A stretch of DNA of 7,775 bases from positions 1 through 7,775 of the forward strand of contig RFTM01000068.1 in NCBI GenBank assembly GCA_009923475.1. Direction: 5' to 3'. Source of the DNA: Gammaproteobacteria bacterium. Lineage in GTDB: Bacteria; Pseudomonadota; Gammaproteobacteria; Steroidobacterales; Steroidobacteraceae. The notes under the pieces were generated by a model, which saw only the letters and a list, made by a program, of their open reading frames with translations, did not search any database and was not told the DNA's origin. The first letter of the stretch is position 1, and the number at the start of each line of letters is the position of its first letter. A program made the position numbers and the translations under genes. This document shows positions 6,249 to 7,775 of this stretch, piece by piece.

Positions 6249-7064
6249 ATGGGCAGGTTGGACAGCAAGATCGCCATCGTCACGGGCGCGGCGCGCGGCA
6301 TGGGCGCGGCGATCGCCAAGCGCTTCATCGAGGAAGGCGCCACCGTCGCGCTCACCGACGTCCTGCCCGAGGTCGAGGCCACCGCGGCGGCGCTGGGACC
6401 GCGTGCCACGGCGTTCCGCCACGATGTCGCCGACGAGGCGCGCTGGCAGGAGATCGTCGCCGCCATGGTCGGCAAGCACGGCCGCCTCGACGTGCTGGTC
6501 AACAACGCCGGCATCCTGATGTTCAAGGACCTGCTGTCGACCAGCGCCGCCGACCTGCGCCGCATCCTCGAGGTCAACGTGGTCGGCACCTTCAACGGCA
6601 TGCGCGCGGTGGCGCCGCAGATGATGAAGCAGTGCAAGGGGTCCATCATCAACAACTCCTCCGCCGACGGACTGTCGGGCGCCAACGCGCTCACGGCCTA
6701 CGTCGGCTCCAAGTTCGCGGTGCGCGGCATGACCAAGGTCGCGGCGCTGGAGCTCGGCTCGCACGGCATCCGGGTCAACTCCGTGCACCCCGGCGGCATC
6801 AACACGCCGATGGCGAACCCGATGGGGGCGCCGGCGGCGCAGTTCGACATGGCCTTCAAGCAGTTCGCCGCGCAGCGCGCCGGACGGCCCGAGGAGGCCG
6901 CCGACTGCTTCGTGTTCCTGGCGAGCGACGAGTCCTCGTACTGCATGGGCAGCGAGCTCGCGGTGGACGGCGGCTTGACCGCCGGGCACTTCTATTACGG
7001 CCTGCCGGGGTCGCCGCCGGGCGTGAGTCCGCCACGTTGGGCGCCGCCGGAGGCGAAGAAGTGA
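6249..7064 (+). CDS. NAD-type short-chain dehydrogenase/reductase (SDR), hydroxysteroid-dehydrogenase-like
   Basis: A 271-residue classical SDR that interconverts a secondary alcohol and a ketone. The cofactor motif is TGAARGMG (residues 12-19), and D37 after the second strand predicts NAD(H) over NADP(H). NNAG is at residues 85-88. The catalytic tetrad is complete: N110, S138, Y151 and K155. The AVELG/RVNSVHPGG-style blocks and the ending SELAVDGGLTAG resemble the 3-alpha/20-beta-hydroxysteroid and cyclopentanol dehydrogenase branch, but substrate calls within SDRs are unreliable. After that the protein has an unusual Pro-rich tail of about 20 residues (PGSPPGVSPPRWAPPEAKK). No signal peptide is seen, so it is expected in the cytoplasm. 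GGGGG at about 6239-6243 is a modest ribosome-binding site. Its stop overlaps the sulfatase ATG (GTGATG), so the SDR and sulfatase are probably coupled. Confidence 0.93.
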   Translation: MGRLDSKIAIVTGAARGMGAAIAKRFIEEGATVALTDVLPEVEATAAALGPRATAFRHDVADEARWQEIVAAMVGKHGRLDVLVNNAGILMFKDLLSTSAADLRRILEVNVVGTFNGMRAVAPQMMKQCKGSIINNSSADGLSGANALTAYVGSKFAVRGMTKVAALELGSHGIRVNSVHPGGINTPMANPMGAPAAQFDMAFKQFAAQRAGRPEEAADCFVFLASDESSYCMGSELAVDGGLTAGHFYYGLPGSPPGVSPPRWAPPEAKK

Positions 7065-7775
7065 TGCGCCCGGTCGCGCTGTCGCGCGCGCCGCGCGGTC
7101 CCGCCGGCCTCGCCGTCTCGCTCGTCCTCACCGCGCTCGCCGGCGCGTCCGGCGCCGCATCCGCCCAGGCGCTGCCCGAGACCCGCGTCGCGCAGTCCCC
7201 TTCCGGCACCGTGCTGCCCGCCGAATATCCGAAGCTGCAGATGCGGCTGCAGTCGGCGCCCAAAGGCGCGCCGAACGTGGTGGTGGTGCTGCTCGACGAC
7301 GTCGGTTTCGGCGCCGCCGAAGGTGCCGGCGGCCCGATCGAGACGCCGACGCTGCAGCGGCTCGCCGAGGCGGGCCTGCGCTACAACCGCTTCCACACCG
7401 CCGCGATCTGTTCGCCGACGCGCGCCTCGCTGCTCACCGGCCGCAACCCGCACGCGGTGGGCGTCGGCGCGGTGCTCAACACGCCCTCGCCCTATCCCGG
7501 CTACAACGGCCTGCTGCCGCGCAGCGCCGCGACCGTCGCCGAGGTGCTGCGTCAGAACGGCTACGGCACCGCGGCCTTCGGCAAGTGGCATCTCGCGCCC
7601 GAGTGGGAATCCTCGCCCGCCGGCCCCTACGACCATTGGCCGCTGCGCCAGGGCTTCGACCACTTCTACGGCTTCCTGCCGGCCGAGGTCGACCAGTTCG
7701 CACCGACGCTGGTGCAGGACCAGACCTTCATCCCGACGCCGCGCCGCCCGGGCTATCACCTCACCGAAGACCTCG
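7064..7775 (+). CDS. Exported type I sulfatase (arylsulfatase, formylglycine-dependent), N-terminal part
   Basis: The first 237 codons of a gene that runs off the right edge. An N-terminal signal peptide ends around residues 34-37 (SGAASAQA), so the product is probably periplasmic. The alkaline-phosphatase-like sulfatase fold begins at about residue 70 (NVVVVLLDDVGFG); D78 and D79 are the expected Ca-binding aspartates. The sulfatase signature is C116-S-P-T-R120 followed by ASLLTGRN. This Cys-type motif is converted to formylglycine after translation, so a maturase (FGE or anSME) must exist elsewhere in the genome. FGKWHLAPEWE provides the usual Lys and His of the sulfate pocket. It resembles the AtsA-like arylsulfatase group (IETPTLQRLAEAGLRYNRFHT), acting on aryl or related sulfate esters. 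GGAGG at 7049-7053 precedes the ATG, which overlaps the SDR stop. The C-terminal half and exact substrate class cannot be seen. Confidence 0.94.
   Translation, partial: MRPVALSRAPRGPAGLAVSLVLTALAGASGAASAQALPETRVAQSPSGTVLPAEYPKLQMRLQSAPKGAPNVVVVLLDDVGFGAAEGAGGPIETPTLQRLAEAGLRYNRFHTAAICSPTRASLLTGRNPHAVGVGAVLNTPSPYPGYNGLLPRSAATVAEVLRQNGYGTAAFGKWHLAPEWESSPAGPYDHWPLRQGFDHFYGFLPAEVDQFAPTLVQDQTFIPTPRRPGYHLTEDL

Noticed and set aside
5135..6694. 519-codon open frame on the minus strand
   Set aside because: Antisense to the aldolase and SDR genes; Arg/His-rich composition and no conserved motif.
1..7775. Mobile elements, tRNA or rRNA genes, CRISPR arrays, toxin-antitoxin or phage-defence genes
   Set aside because: I found no transposase-like protein, terminal repeats, target duplications, regularly spaced repeats or cloverleaf-type RNA signal; the genes read as metabolic.

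Overview
The window is very GC-rich and densely coded, with strong G/C preference at third codon positions, overlapping genes and short gaps. This suggests a high-GC proteobacterium with broad aromatic, steroid or xenobiotic catabolic capacity. No gene here fixes the genus. I see no rRNA, tRNA, insertion sequence, integrase or CRISPR array.

Layout. (1) Bases 1-1923, plus strand: the 3' end of an old-yellow-enzyme family reductase overlaps by four bases an exported metallo-beta-lactamase-fold hydrolase that carries an alkyl-sulfatase dimerisation domain. (2) Bases 1910-4116, minus strand: an NTF2/SnoaL-like protein is followed by a Tat-exported amidase-signature enzyme resembling 6-aminohexanoate-cyclic-dimer hydrolase. 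The amidase runs convergently into the metallo-hydrolase and overlaps its 3' end by 14 bases. (3) Bases 4117-4247: a divergent control region, much richer in A+T than its surroundings, with candidate promoters facing both ways around an inverted repeat. (4) Bases 4248-7775, plus strand: acetylating acetaldehyde dehydrogenase, 4-hydroxy-2-oxovalerate aldolase, an NAD-type short-chain dehydrogenase and the first 237 codons of an exported type I (formylglycine) sulfatase. Three of these four genes join through one-base stop/start overlaps or a strong Shine-Dalgarno sequence; the aldolase-SDR gap holds an 18-base perfect palindrome.

How the genes may work together. The aldolase and acetaldehyde dehydrogenase are the last two steps of meta-cleavage pathways for aromatics and for steroid A/B rings. 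They turn 4-hydroxy-2-oxoacids into pyruvate plus an acyl-CoA. The other genes look like upstream or peripheral chemistry: ene-reduction, alcohol/ketone oxidoreduction, an NTF2-fold protein, and three hydrolases with export signals (one amidase and two sulfatase-type enzymes of unrelated folds). My inference is a catabolic region for a conjugated (sulfated and/or amidated) substrate, deconjugated outside the cytoplasm and then oxidised inside. The actual substrate cannot be read from this window, and the ring-cleavage dioxygenase and the 2-hydroxypentadienoate hydratase are not present in it.
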